A program made the position numbers and the translations under genes. From contig DCHH01000057.1 of assembly GCA_002315625.1 (NCBI GenBank), positions 1,429 through 21,414 on the forward strand: a DNA stretch of 19,986 bases, written 5' to 3'. Below the pieces are notes generated by a model, which saw only the letters and a list, made by a program, of their open reading frames with translations, did not search any database and was not told where the DNA came from. Shown here piece by piece: positions 6,835 to 14,131 of this stretch. Numbering within the stretch: position 1 is the first letter of the stretch; the number at the start of each line of letters is the position of its first letter. The stretch comes from Bacteroidales bacterium UBA1757. Lineage in GTDB: Bacteria; Bacteroidota; Bacteroidia; Bacteroidales; UBA1402.

Positions 6835-8061
6835 TTACTCCGCGGCTTTCCATTTTTCATAGATCATCGACGCCCAAATAAACGGCCCAACTGCCTTGCA
6901 GTCGTTGTCAATGATGGAGGTTTCATTAATGTAGTAGTCAAATGTGCCGCTTCTCTTTTGTGCACCGCCTAGTCCTGCGCCAGCGCAGCAATCCGTTAAG
7001 GAAATGGTGCCGTCAGCATTTTCGCGGATAAAAGTCTTGACAAACAGCTCGTACCATTCACGGGCCAGCGGTTTGAACTTTTCTGAGATGTAGCCCTTAT
7101 CGACACATTTCATAAAACTATAGACAAACATGATAGAGCCGGTCGATTCAAGCCAGTTGCCCTCGCGAGTCGGACAGTCTAGCACCTGATACCACATGCC
7201 ACTCTTCTTGTCGGCATATTTGGGAAGAGTCTTGAAAATGCTCATAAGCAAGTCCACGACCTGCTGACGTCCCTCTCCCTCGGGAAGGTATTCCAAAGCC
7301 TCAGTCATTCCCATCACATACCATCCGAGTCCACGTCCCCAGCAGTGCTGCGACTGACCCGTGACAGAGTCACACCAGAACTGCTCCCGGGATTCGTCCC
7401 AGCCATGCCGGTAGAGTCCTGTCTGCGGGTCGTATGTATGCTTTGCTACAGTCAGGAACTGATGGACGATATCGTCGTAATATTGCTGCCGTTTCTCCTG
7501 CGGAATGTAAGTTGAAACATATTGGGCGTAATAGGGTTCACCCATGTACAGGCCGTCGAGCCACATCTGCCAGGGATAGACAGCCTTGTGCCAGAAACCG
7601 CCGTCAGAGGTTCGGGGCTGGTTCAGAAGCTGTACAAAAAGAGTGTCCATTGCAACCTTGTATTTTTTGTCGCCGGTCATCTCCAGCATATCGAACAGCA
7701 CACGACCCGGACATACATGGTCGATGTTATATTTGAATCGGTTGTAGTTGAAGATTGTTCCGTCGGGTGAAATGATTGAATCATAAAAATGCATCACCCA
7801 GTCGCGGTAACGGACTTCACCAGTCACCTTATATAGATCGAGGACAGAATACATCTCTATACTGGCGGTATAGTCCCATTTCAGGCCTCTTTTTCCATCA
7901 AGCAGGTATGCCTGAGGATTACGCTGCAATTCGCTGTCAGCCATTCTTACTGAAAGAGGCTGAGTGGTGGTTTTCAGTACACTTGGTGTCTTCTTCGGCT
8001 GGCATGCAACCAGGACGGCGGCTAAAGCAAGGGCTGTTGCCGCCAAGGAGTATTTTGTCAT
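6835..8061 (-). CDS. GH105-type unsaturated rhamnogalacturonyl (glucuronyl) hydrolase, lipoprotein
   Basis: The protein has 408 residues with an ATG at 8061. A lipoprotein signal is clear: LAAVLVAC with the lipobox Cys at 20, so it should be anchored in the cell envelope. The (alpha/alpha)6 family signatures follow: YPWQMWLDGLYMGEP from 162, where Asp169 is the likely catalytic acid, HGWDES near 219-224, and WGRGLGW at 241-247. Enzymes of GH105/GH88 hydrate the 4,5-unsaturated uronic acid left by polysaccharide lyases, here probably from pectin (rhamnogalacturonan) or a related uronate glycan. No lyase or SusC/D pair is in the window. The start overlaps the stop of the nucleoside phosphorylase gene by four bases (ATGA), and the next gene begins six bases after its stop. 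Confidence 0.88.
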   Translation of the reverse strand: MTKYSLAATALALAAVLVACQPKKTPSVLKTTTQPLSVRMADSELQRNPQAYLLDGKRGLKWDYTASIEMYSVLDLYKVTGEVRYRDWVMHFYDSIISPDGTIFNYNRFKYNIDHVCPGRVLFDMLEMTGDKKYKVAMDTLFVQLLNQPRTSDGGFWHKAVYPWQMWLDGLYMGEPYYAQYVSTYIPQEKRQQYYDDIVHQFLTVAKHTYDPQTGLYRHGWDESREQFWCDSVTGQSQHCWGRGLGWYVMGMTEALEYLPEGEGRQQVVDLLMSIFKTLPKYADKKSGMWYQVLDCPTREGNWLESTGSIMFVYSFMKCVDKGYISEKFKPLAREWYELFVKTFIRENADGTISLTDCCAGAGLGGAQKRSGTFDYYINETSIIDNDCKAVGPFIWASMIYEKWKAAE

Positions 8062-8930
8062 AATGAGGATAATTTATCAAGCACAAGTTTAATAAGGTCG
8101 TCCATCTCTTTCCGATAGTCTGTATTTGCTCCCTTCAGGTAACGATGGGCTATGGCAAAGCAGACGGTAATAGCATCGTGGCCGAGCTGACTTGCCATAC
8201 CGGCAACCGAGGCACCTTCCATTTCGATATTCGTCACACGCCAGTCTTCATAGTGGAAGGACTCAATTTTCTCCAAAAGGTCGGGAATAACCAGTCCCTG
8301 CCGTACAACCCTGCCCTGAGGGCCGTAGAACCCCTGGCCTGAAATCGTCAGTCCTTTGACCGTCTCTTTTTCAAACAGCCGTATCAGCCGTTCTGGAGCA
8401 TGTACCACGTACGGATACGGAAGCACTGCCGGCCAGTCCATGTGCTTCATAAAGGCCGATTCCATCTTCAGGTCAACGATGGAATCGCGTTTGGAATACC
8501 AGTCCAGAAGACCGTCAAACCCGATGCAACAGTGCGAAAGAACGTATGCCCCGAGCGGTATATCAGGTTGTACAACTCCGCAAGTCCCTAAACGTACAAT
8601 CGTAAGCCGTTGAAGCTCGGCTTTAATTTCACGCGTCTGGAAATCGACATTCTTAAGGGCATCGAGCTCGGTCATCACAATATCGATATTGTTGGCTCCG
8701 ATACCAGTGGAAAGGATAGTCAGTCTTGTCCCGTTGTAAGTTCCAGTAGCCCATACGAATTCCCTTGACGCTCCCTCGCACTCAATTGTATCAAGGAAGG
8801 GCTTCATCAGGGCCACACGCCCGGGGTCACCGACCAAAACGATTCTGTCAGCCAGCTGGGAGGGACGTATATGAAGATGGAACACGCTTCCATCCTCGTT
8901 GATAATCAATTCTGATGCGGGAATGCTCAT
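8058..8930 (-). CDS. Nucleoside phosphorylase (uridine phosphorylase-like)
   Basis: I take the ATG at 8930 (290 residues, MSIPASELI). The frame stays open to 9161, but that would run through the divergent promoter region and into the opposite gene. Family motifs are GDPGR at 34-38 (phosphate site), STGIGANN at 74-81, RLGTCG at 113-118 and NIEMEG at 234-239 (ribose-binding Glu region). These fit the NP-I family, closest in appearance to uridine phosphorylase, which splits uridine and phosphate to uracil and ribose-1-phosphate in the cytoplasm. It heads an operon with two exported glycan hydrolases, an odd partnership. Substrate specificity (uridine versus purine nucleosides) is inferred, not proven. 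Confidence 0.87.
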   Translation of the reverse strand: MSIPASELIINEDGSVFHLHIRPSQLADRIVLVGDPGRVALMKPFLDTIECEGASREFVWATGTYNGTRLTILSTGIGANNIDIVMTELDALKNVDFQTREIKAELQRLTIVRLGTCGVVQPDIPLGAYVLSHCCIGFDGLLDWYSKRDSIVDLKMESAFMKHMDWPAVLPYPYVVHAPERLIRLFEKETVKGLTISGQGFYGPQGRVVRQGLVIPDLLEKIESFHYEDWRVTNIEMEGASVAGMASQLGHDAITVCFAIAHRYLKGANTDYRKEMDDLIKLVLDKLSSL

Positions 8931-8965
8931 TTGGGGGTCTTTGTTTTTGATGTGTACAATTGCAG

Positions 8966-8973
8966 CAAAGGTA
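8966..8973 (-). promoter_or_regulatory. Candidate -7 element for the nucleoside phosphorylase operon
   Basis: The minus strand reads TACCTTTG, a full match to TAnnTTTG, about 35 bases before the ATG at 8930. No TTG is found at the usual upstream distance; the nearest TTTG is 26 bases away. Confidence 0.4.
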
Positions 8974-8987
8974 ATCTTTTTTGTCTT

Positions 8988-8995
8988 TATCTTTG
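8988..8995 (+). promoter_or_regulatory. Candidate -7 element for the IMPase-family gene
   Basis: TATCTTTG matches TAnnTTTG and lies 19 bases before the ATG at 9015, giving a very short leader. The -33 element is not clear. It faces the opposite-strand element at 8966-8973, so the two promoters overlap. Confidence 0.4.
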
Positions 8996-9014
8996 CATTC
9001 AAAATCAAACGAAC

Positions 9015-9797
9015 ATGAGTGATGTTACCATTTGCACACTTGAGCAGGTTGTGAGTCTGGTCCGTGAGGCTTCCAAACTGATGGTCAACAAGGGTTTTGA
9101 AGTGCACGAGAAGGCTGGAATCGAGAATCTCGTGACTTCCTCCGACCTGGCTGTCCAACAATTTCTAATGAAGGGACTCTCCATGCTTCTTCCCTCAAGC
9201 GGCTTCTTTTGCGAAGAGGAAGATGCTCACGACATAGAAGCATACACCTGGATTATCGACCCGATTGACGGCACTGCAAATTATGCCCGGCAGATTGCCG
9301 ACTGCTGCATCTCCGTTGCTTTGTCATACCAAGGAGAACTGGTGCTCGGAGTGGTCTATTCACCCGGGCGCGGCGAACTCTATTCGGCTGAAAGGGGAAA
9401 AGGAGCCTTTCTGAACGGCAAACCGATTCACGTTTCCAACCGCACGTTCGAGAACGGAATGTTCTGTACTGCAATGTCCACCTACCACAAAGAGTACGCC
9501 AAAGTCTGTTCCGACATAATCTACGAAGCCTACATGCAATGCAACGACCTGCGCCGTTTCGGTTCTGCAGCCGTAGAACTCTGCATGATGGCAGCGGGAA
9601 AGATAGAACTCTATTTTGAAATGCAGCTGCAGCCCTGGGACTATGCAGCCTCTACTCTGATACTACAAGAGGCGGGCGGCACAACGATGGACGCAGAAGG
9701 CAACCAACCGTCACTCTCCCATTCATCGCTTTTTGTTGCAGCCAACACACACGACAACTGTCAGCGTCTTCTCAATATAGTACGAAAGCACTGCTGA
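9015..9797 (+). CDS. Inositol monophosphatase family phosphatase
   Basis: I take the ATG at 9015 (260 residues, MSDVTICTL). The open frame extends upstream to 8931, but that part covers the divergent promoter region and its residues look non-coding. Motifs of the Mg-dependent, Li-sensitive phosphatase family are all present: EEED at 67-70, DPIDGTANY at 82-90 and PWDYAA at 207-212, where Asp209 is the third metal ligand. The family includes IMPase/SuhB, fructose-1,6-bisphosphatase-like and 3'-phosphoadenosine-phosphatase (CysQ) enzymes; nothing here fixes the substrate. It is the only plus-strand gene in the window, divergent from the nucleoside phosphorylase and convergent with the GH2 gene 38 bases downstream. 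Confidence 0.9.
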   Translation: MSDVTICTLEQVVSLVREASKLMVNKGFEVHEKAGIENLVTSSDLAVQQFLMKGLSMLLPSSGFFCEEEDAHDIEAYTWIIDPIDGTANYARQIADCCISVALSYQGELVLGVVYSPGRGELYSAERGKGAFLNGKPIHVSNRTFENGMFCTAMSTYHKEYAKVCSDIIYEAYMQCNDLRRFGSAAVELCMMAAGKIELYFEMQLQPWDYAASTLILQEAGGTTMDAEGNQPSLSHSSLFVAANTHDNCQRLLNIVRKHC

Positions 9798-9835
9798 CTA
9801 AGCAACAATCAAAAAAATCAACCCGACAGGCCGTC

Positions 9836-11920
9836 TTATTCAAGTCGCCAGACACAATGCTCGGAAAGGTCACCACTGCGGACTTCGATATGGTTGTCAC
9901 CAGACTGGAGATGGATATCCTCCCATATTATACGATGTACTCCGTCAGGTGATTTCTTGCTGATTTTCTGACCATTAACATAAAGGGTAGCATTAGACAA
10001 AGTTGTATAGACACGAACACTGGTCTCTGCAAAAGAACGCTCGGTGAACCGCTGGCTGCAAAGGTGCAGCATCGGTGACGGATTCCAGTTCGCCTTATAA
10101 AAATAGTACGAATCCTTCAGCGTCTGACGGTCGTAGGTAACCATTCCCTTATCGTTTCGGCCGGGAGTATCTCCCTCGTCCTTGATACAGCTCTGCATGT
10201 CTGAGAACTGCCAGATTGCCTTGAATGGAAGATAGTTGCGTTCCTTTAAAGCCAGCCAGTAACCCTCGTGGCAGATAGCCTGATACTCCTCCGGATGATA
10301 TGTGCCGGGGAAGGAAACTTCGCTGGCATGGACAGGGTCGGCATGCTGCAGAGGACTTCCACCGCGCCCGTATTCAGAAATACCCACCGGATGGCCTGAC
10401 TGGTGCGCCTCGTCGAAAAACGCCGCCGCCTGCTGTTCCGACTTGTTCCATCCAAAATATTTGTTCCATCCCACCACATCGCAGCATGCCTCATACTGTT
10501 CCTGCCCGCTGCAGATAGCAGCAGCTGTCGGACGGGTCGGGTCAAGTTCATGAAACAGTGCATTGAGTTTCTGTACAAAAGGAACTGGCGGGTCGTACGC
10601 AATAAGGTTTCCTTCGTCCTCGACAAGCAGTTCGTTGAAAATGCCCCAAAAACAGATGCTCGGATGGTTGTATTTCTGATAGACAAGCTCACGAAGACAC
10701 TGTAACGCATTATCTTCCACACTCCTAAGATAACCCGTAAACATGTATCCGCCAGGGCCGCAAAGGGGAATTTCGGTCCATAGCACAATGCCGGCTGAGT
10801 CGCACAACTCATAAATCCGCTCATTGTGCGGATAGTGTGCAAGCCGCAGAAAAGTGGCTCCCGAAGCCTCAACAAGTTCCATATCCCGTTGATACTCAGC
10901 CTCCGTCAGCGCACTTCCATGCCCATAGAAATCATCATGCCGGTTGAAGCCGTGCAAGTCGTAAGATTTTCCGTTCAAGAAAAAGCCATTTTCAGCATCC
11001 ACGCTTACGGCCCTGAGACCGAACGTCTGCGTCACCTGGTCAGCAACTATGCCGTTGTGCAAAAGTTCCACCTTCACAAGATACTGACTTGGAGCGTTTT
11101 TCCCTTGCCACAAAACCGGTTTGGAAATCCCGACCGGCATAGTGACACGACTGCCGGTAACCAGTTGCCAAGCCGTTCCGACCAGTTCCCCCGACGGGTC
11201 AAACACTGAAACGCCAAGTTCGCACCCTTGCCTTAAGGCCGCCAGTTCATTTTGCGGGACAAGTACCCCCGCCTGCCCGCTCTTGAGCGAAAGAAAAGTT
11301 TCCACCTCAATCGTTGCCGCCTCGGAATCGAGTTGTTTCTGATGTACCAGCACTCCTGGCGAAGCAAAAACAGTCGGGTCAATGCAATCAGCATCCGTAA
11401 CCAACAGATGCACCGGTCTGTGCAGTCCGCCACAAACATTGAAGTCGCCACTGATTGGCAGTACATCGGTACGGTAAGCATTACTTACAAAAACCTCAAG
11501 AAGGTTATCACCAGCTTTTACAAAGTCCGTGATTTCCAGACAAAAAGCAGTATATCCACCCTTGTGTTCACCAACCGTGCGACGGTTCAAAAAGACAGTA
11601 GCCACCGAATTGGCCCCCTCAAAATAGAGAAACAGCCGCTTGCCCCGCATCTCTTCCGTGACAGTCAGTATCCGCTGATAGCTTCGGGCATCCCGGTCGT
11701 AACGGTAAGCTTCGCCCGGTTCATAATCGACATTCCATGTATGCGGCACAGTAACCGTATCGCCCACGAATCCCCGCTGGCACCGGTACAGCGGCTTGAC
11801 CACCCATCCGTCGCTCAAAACGACATCATTCCTACCCTCAGCGACAATCTCTCCAGCAGTCACAAACATCGCAACCGCCGCAACAACCTTCCAAAACTTC
11901 ATACTCATAATTCCTTTCAT
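9836..11920 (-). CDS. Secreted GH2-family glycosidase (beta-galactosidase-like)
   Basis: The protein has up to 694 residues. The coordinates use the first ATG (11920). An ATG at 11902 (MKFWKVVAAVAMF) has AAAGGA nine bases upstream and a tidier signal peptide, so it is a serious alternative. Residues about 30-175 form the GH2 sugar-binding jelly roll (VPHTWN, LNRRTVGEHKGGY), 180-300 an immunoglobulin-like domain, and 305-600 the TIM barrel beginning with DLHGFNRHDDF. The acid/base Glu430 (FWGIFNE) and nucleophile Glu516 (GISEYG) are in place. A final beta domain ends the protein. It should act in the periplasm or at the surface on a beta-linked glycan. Beta-galactosidase is the usual annotation, but glucuronidase or other GH2 activities cannot be excluded. 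It begins 10 bases after the stop of the antitoxin gene. Confidence 0.9.
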   Translation of the reverse strand: MKGIMSMKFWKVVAAVAMFVTAGEIVAEGRNDVVLSDGWVVKPLYRCQRGFVGDTVTVPHTWNVDYEPGEAYRYDRDARSYQRILTVTEEMRGKRLFLYFEGANSVATVFLNRRTVGEHKGGYTAFCLEITDFVKAGDNLLEVFVSNAYRTDVLPISGDFNVCGGLHRPVHLLVTDADCIDPTVFASPGVLVHQKQLDSEAATIEVETFLSLKSGQAGVLVPQNELAALRQGCELGVSVFDPSGELVGTAWQLVTGSRVTMPVGISKPVLWQGKNAPSQYLVKVELLHNGIVADQVTQTFGLRAVSVDAENGFFLNGKSYDLHGFNRHDDFYGHGSALTEAEYQRDMELVEASGATFLRLAHYPHNERIYELCDSAGIVLWTEIPLCGPGGYMFTGYLRSVEDNALQCLRELVYQKYNHPSICFWGIFNELLVEDEGNLIAYDPPVPFVQKLNALFHELDPTRPTAAAICSGQEQYEACCDVVGWNKYFGWNKSEQQAAAFFDEAHQSGHPVGISEYGRGGSPLQHADPVHASEVSFPGTYHPEEYQAICHEGYWLALKERNYLPFKAIWQFSDMQSCIKDEGDTPGRNDKGMVTYDRQTLKDSYYFYKANWNPSPMLHLCSQRFTERSFAETSVRVYTTLSNATLYVNGQKISKKSPDGVHRIIWEDIHLQSGDNHIEVRSGDLSEHCVWRLE

Positions 11921-11930
11921 GGAGTCAATA

Positions 11931-12917
11931 TTATATAGCTTTCAGACTAAAAGCATCATTGAAGTCCACCAATCGATTACCTGATATGGCATTTTTCCAG
12001 GCATCTTCCTCATGGCTGACTTCAGAGATTTCAACCGAACTCATGGTTGCAAATCTGTCAGCCACACACAAAAGCCTTTTCTTCTCTGTTTCCGTAAAAA
12101 CAGACATGTCTGCCGGCTTGTTACCAACAAGCTTCACCCCTTGCGCACCACTCGCAAAGCCGACTATCTCGGGTCTGATTCCATCTACCAGACTATAAAC
12201 ACGGTCCCAATGCACAGGTACAGGGCCAAATTGTATAGCCTTGTAAGCCAGTCCGGTCATGGCAAAACCGCTTTCGCGGTATGACACCATATCCAAATAA
12301 AACAGCAACTTATTCATCTTTGTGTTGAACACATTCTCACAATGCTCGATGAAGAACAACATCACATTCTCAAGCCTGGACACACTCATTTCTGCATAAC
12401 CATTCTCGGCTCCTCTCTCCCGCCTGTCAAAAACCAGTCCTGCCTCAAAGCCACAGAGTGCAGATTCCGTTTCTTTTTCGGCCACCATACGGATTATCCG
12501 TGAATATTCTTTCTCTCCCAACTGGCTTCTGGCAGCCTCCACAAACTGACGGAAAGTGGAGGGCTTCATGATACTTTTCAAAAGCCGGCCGTTTGAAAGC
12601 GAAGGCATTTCTCCGTTCTCATACAAACGATACTGATTGTCGCCAAAGCCGAGAATAGTTGACATCTTGATAGCCGAAAGGCCGTAACTCTCACGCATTT
12701 GCCGAATCTCATCCTCGAACGGAATACCATACTTGACACGATACTGATTACGTACCTGTATCATGTTTACATCATCCATTCCATCCACGGTGAAAGGCGT
12801 CTGTGTATCTTCACAAAAGTAATACGAAGCGATGTATTCGAACTCCTCTTTCCGATAGGTCACCTTAGACAACTCATGATGCAAGGTCACCCCACCTCCA
12901 GTAAATGGACTTTTCAT
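11931..12917 (-). CDS. Panacea (SocA/DUF4065)-domain antitoxin with MqsA/XRE-type helix-turn-helix
   Basis: The protein has 328 residues with an ATG at 12917, two bases after the toxin stop. The N-terminal region resembles MqsA-type antitoxins (MKSPFTGGGVTL, YYFCEDTQTPFT), but the Cys pairs of the zinc finger are absent, with Cys35 alone near that place. Residues about 65-118 form an XRE-like helix-turn-helix (MRESYGLSAIKMSTILGFG...YRLYENGEMPS). From about 195 to 310 lies the Panacea domain with its hallmark (NTKMNKLLFYLDMVSY, TGLAYKAIQFGPVP). By family it would neutralise the toxin and repress its own promoter. The gene order is toxin first, antitoxin second. Ten bases after its stop the secreted GH2 gene begins on the same strand, so read-through is likely. 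Confidence 0.87.
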   Translation of the reverse strand: MKSPFTGGGVTLHHELSKVTYRKEEFEYIASYYFCEDTQTPFTVDGMDDVNMIQVRNQYRVKYGIPFEDEIRQMRESYGLSAIKMSTILGFGDNQYRLYENGEMPSLSNGRLLKSIMKPSTFRQFVEAARSQLGEKEYSRIIRMVAEKETESALCGFEAGLVFDRRERGAENGYAEMSVSRLENVMLFFIEHCENVFNTKMNKLLFYLDMVSYRESGFAMTGLAYKAIQFGPVPVHWDRVYSLVDGIRPEIVGFASGAQGVKLVGNKPADMSVFTETEKKRLLCVADRFATMSSVEISEVSHEEDAWKNAISGNRLVDFNDAFSLKAI

Positions 12918-12919
12918 AA

Positions 12920-13270
12920 CTATTTGATTTTAAGCGGATAGCCCATCGGTTGATGTTCTGCCTCATGAAATGAAACGCAAATTGTATTCAACTTGACTAT
13001 CTGTATCTTGATATATATTTCCTTCCCTTTATACATTTTCCCGAACACCCAAAGTGGCGAAATTCCATAATCATCGGGGTTTGGTCCCTCAGAATAATCC
13101 TCAACCTCCAGACTTCTGATAACGCTCTTACGATCCTCATCTGCATGAACCAGGTCAAGATTGTGGATGGCTTCTATGTTCTTTTGCCTGAAGACAAAAA
13201 TCACCCGACCAACCTGCATCTTCTCATGCAGTTCTTTCAGAAATGTTTCCACTTCAGACTTGGTCGCCAT
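12920..13270 (-). CDS. MqsR-like mRNA-interferase toxin
   Basis: The protein has 116 residues with an ATG at 13270. The C-terminal half (LWVFGKMYKGKEIYIKIQ...ICVSFHEAEH) resembles the last strands of E. coli MqsR (VYLKITV...IVSFKEK), a RelE-fold ribonuclease. The N-terminal half (FLKELHEKM...LDLVHADEDRKSVIRSLEVEDYSEGP) matches the helix-rich MqsR start. The Gln of the E. coli active site appears replaced by Val in my rough alignment; the Tyr of KEIYIKI is retained. The partner antitoxin follows two bases later, which strongly supports a toxin role. Activity is not proven; a catalytically weakened toxin is possible. Confidence 0.8.
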   Translation of the reverse strand: MATKSEVETFLKELHEKMQVGRVIFVFRQKNIEAIHNLDLVHADEDRKSVIRSLEVEDYSEGPNPDDYGISPLWVFGKMYKGKEIYIKIQIVKLNTICVSFHEAEHQPMGYPLKIK

Positions 13271-13307
13271 GCGAATACACCTTCTAACGATTATTGCTTA
13301 TCAGGCG

Positions 13308-13338
13308 CAAAGATATAATTGTTTTTGGGTATCAACAA
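13308..13338 (-). promoter_or_regulatory. Promoter of the MqsR-like/Panacea toxin-antitoxin operon
   Basis: On the minus strand TTG (13338-13336) is followed after 20 bases by TATCTTTG (13315-13308), a complete Bacteroidota -33/-7 pair. The leader before the ATG at 13270 would be about 33 bases. The same 20-base spacing recurs at 14926-14956 and 15738-15768. Confidence 0.62.
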
Positions 13339-13428
13339 GCATTTCAACGAAAAGGTTTAGAAAAATACCAATTTTATATGATACATCACTTTTTTAGTTG
13401 TACTAAACAGCTTTTGTTCAAGCGATGT

Positions 13429-14106
13429 TCAGCACCCCTGGAGTGACCTGATGCGCTTGATACCGGTTTTCCACATCTTGATTACGAACCAGTAGAAAAG
13501 AAGGGTGAGTCCGAAACTTAGTGCCGAGTTCAGATTCTCGGCCCACATCAGCAAACCGTCATAGACTCCGTGTAAAAGGATTGGCACCAGCAGAGTCAGT
13601 GTAAGATAGCGGCCACGGTTGTGCTCATCGAACTTGGCGTACGCAAAGAAATAACCCATAGCCACCCCGAAGAAGAAATGGCCGGGAACGGACAACAGCC
13701 CACGGCTCAACAGCACCCCGGTGCCGTAATTGGCCACATAGAGGATATTCTCCAATGCCGCAAAACCCAGACCGACAATCGAGGCATAGACAATGCCGTC
13801 GAACATCTCGTCAAAATTCCTGTTGTTCCAGATTAGTGCATAAAGCAGAAGAAACTTTGCCAGCTCTTCCGGCACGGCAGCCTGCAGGAAGGCAGTGTAC
13901 ATAGCCGACATAAATGGCCCAGCCTGAATACTGTCCGGCAGCATCCCCGAAAAGAACATCGAACACGGAGCCGAAAGCATTCCCACAACAAAAGTCCAGA
14001 CAAGCAGTCCGAACGGCTCCTTGAATGCATCCTTTCGACAGACATAAATAAAAAGGATAATGGCCGGCAAAACAGCCAAAGCAATAATGGAAATCGGAAG
14101 AAACAT
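13429..14106 (-). CDS. PrsW-family intramembrane metalloprotease
   Basis: The protein has 225 residues with an ATG at 14106. It is almost entirely hydrophobic, with about seven to eight membrane helices. The four PrsW motifs are visible: PEELAK at 79-84 (Glu80/Glu81), FAALEN at 115-120, PGHFFFG at 141-147 (His143) and LLHGVYDG at 177-184 (His179, Asp183). In Bacillus PrsW cleaves the anti-sigma factor RsiW; no sigma/anti-sigma pair is present here, so the target is unknown. It follows the iron-sulfur flavoprotein gene by 25 bases and is probably co-transcribed with it. The 158 bases after its stop carry the promoter of the next toxin-antitoxin operon and no convincing terminator. Confidence 0.88.
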   Translation of the reverse strand: MFLPISIIALAVLPAIILFIYVCRKDAFKEPFGLLVWTFVVGMLSAPCSMFFSGMLPDSIQAGPFMSAMYTAFLQAAVPEELAKFLLLYALIWNNRNFDEMFDGIVYASIVGLGFAALENILYVANYGTGVLLSRGLLSVPGHFFFGVAMGYFFAYAKFDEHNRGRYLTLTLLVPILLHGVYDGLLMWAENLNSALSFGLTLLFYWFVIKMWKTGIKRIRSLQGC

Positions 14107-14131
14107 ATCCTATTCAAATCTAAACAAGTAG

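Noticed and set aside
8931..9161. Upstream extension of the nucleoside phosphorylase frame
   Set aside because: It would run through the divergent promoter region and into the IMPase gene on the other strand; the family start fits the ATG at 8930.
9798..9835. Terminator between the convergent IMPase and GH2 genes
   Set aside because: A T run exists on the minus strand, but no stem longer than about three pairs precedes it.
13393..13407. TTTAGT-TGT-ACTAAA inverted repeat after the PrsW gene as terminator
   Set aside because: The stem is only six A/T-rich pairs and no T run follows it on the minus strand.
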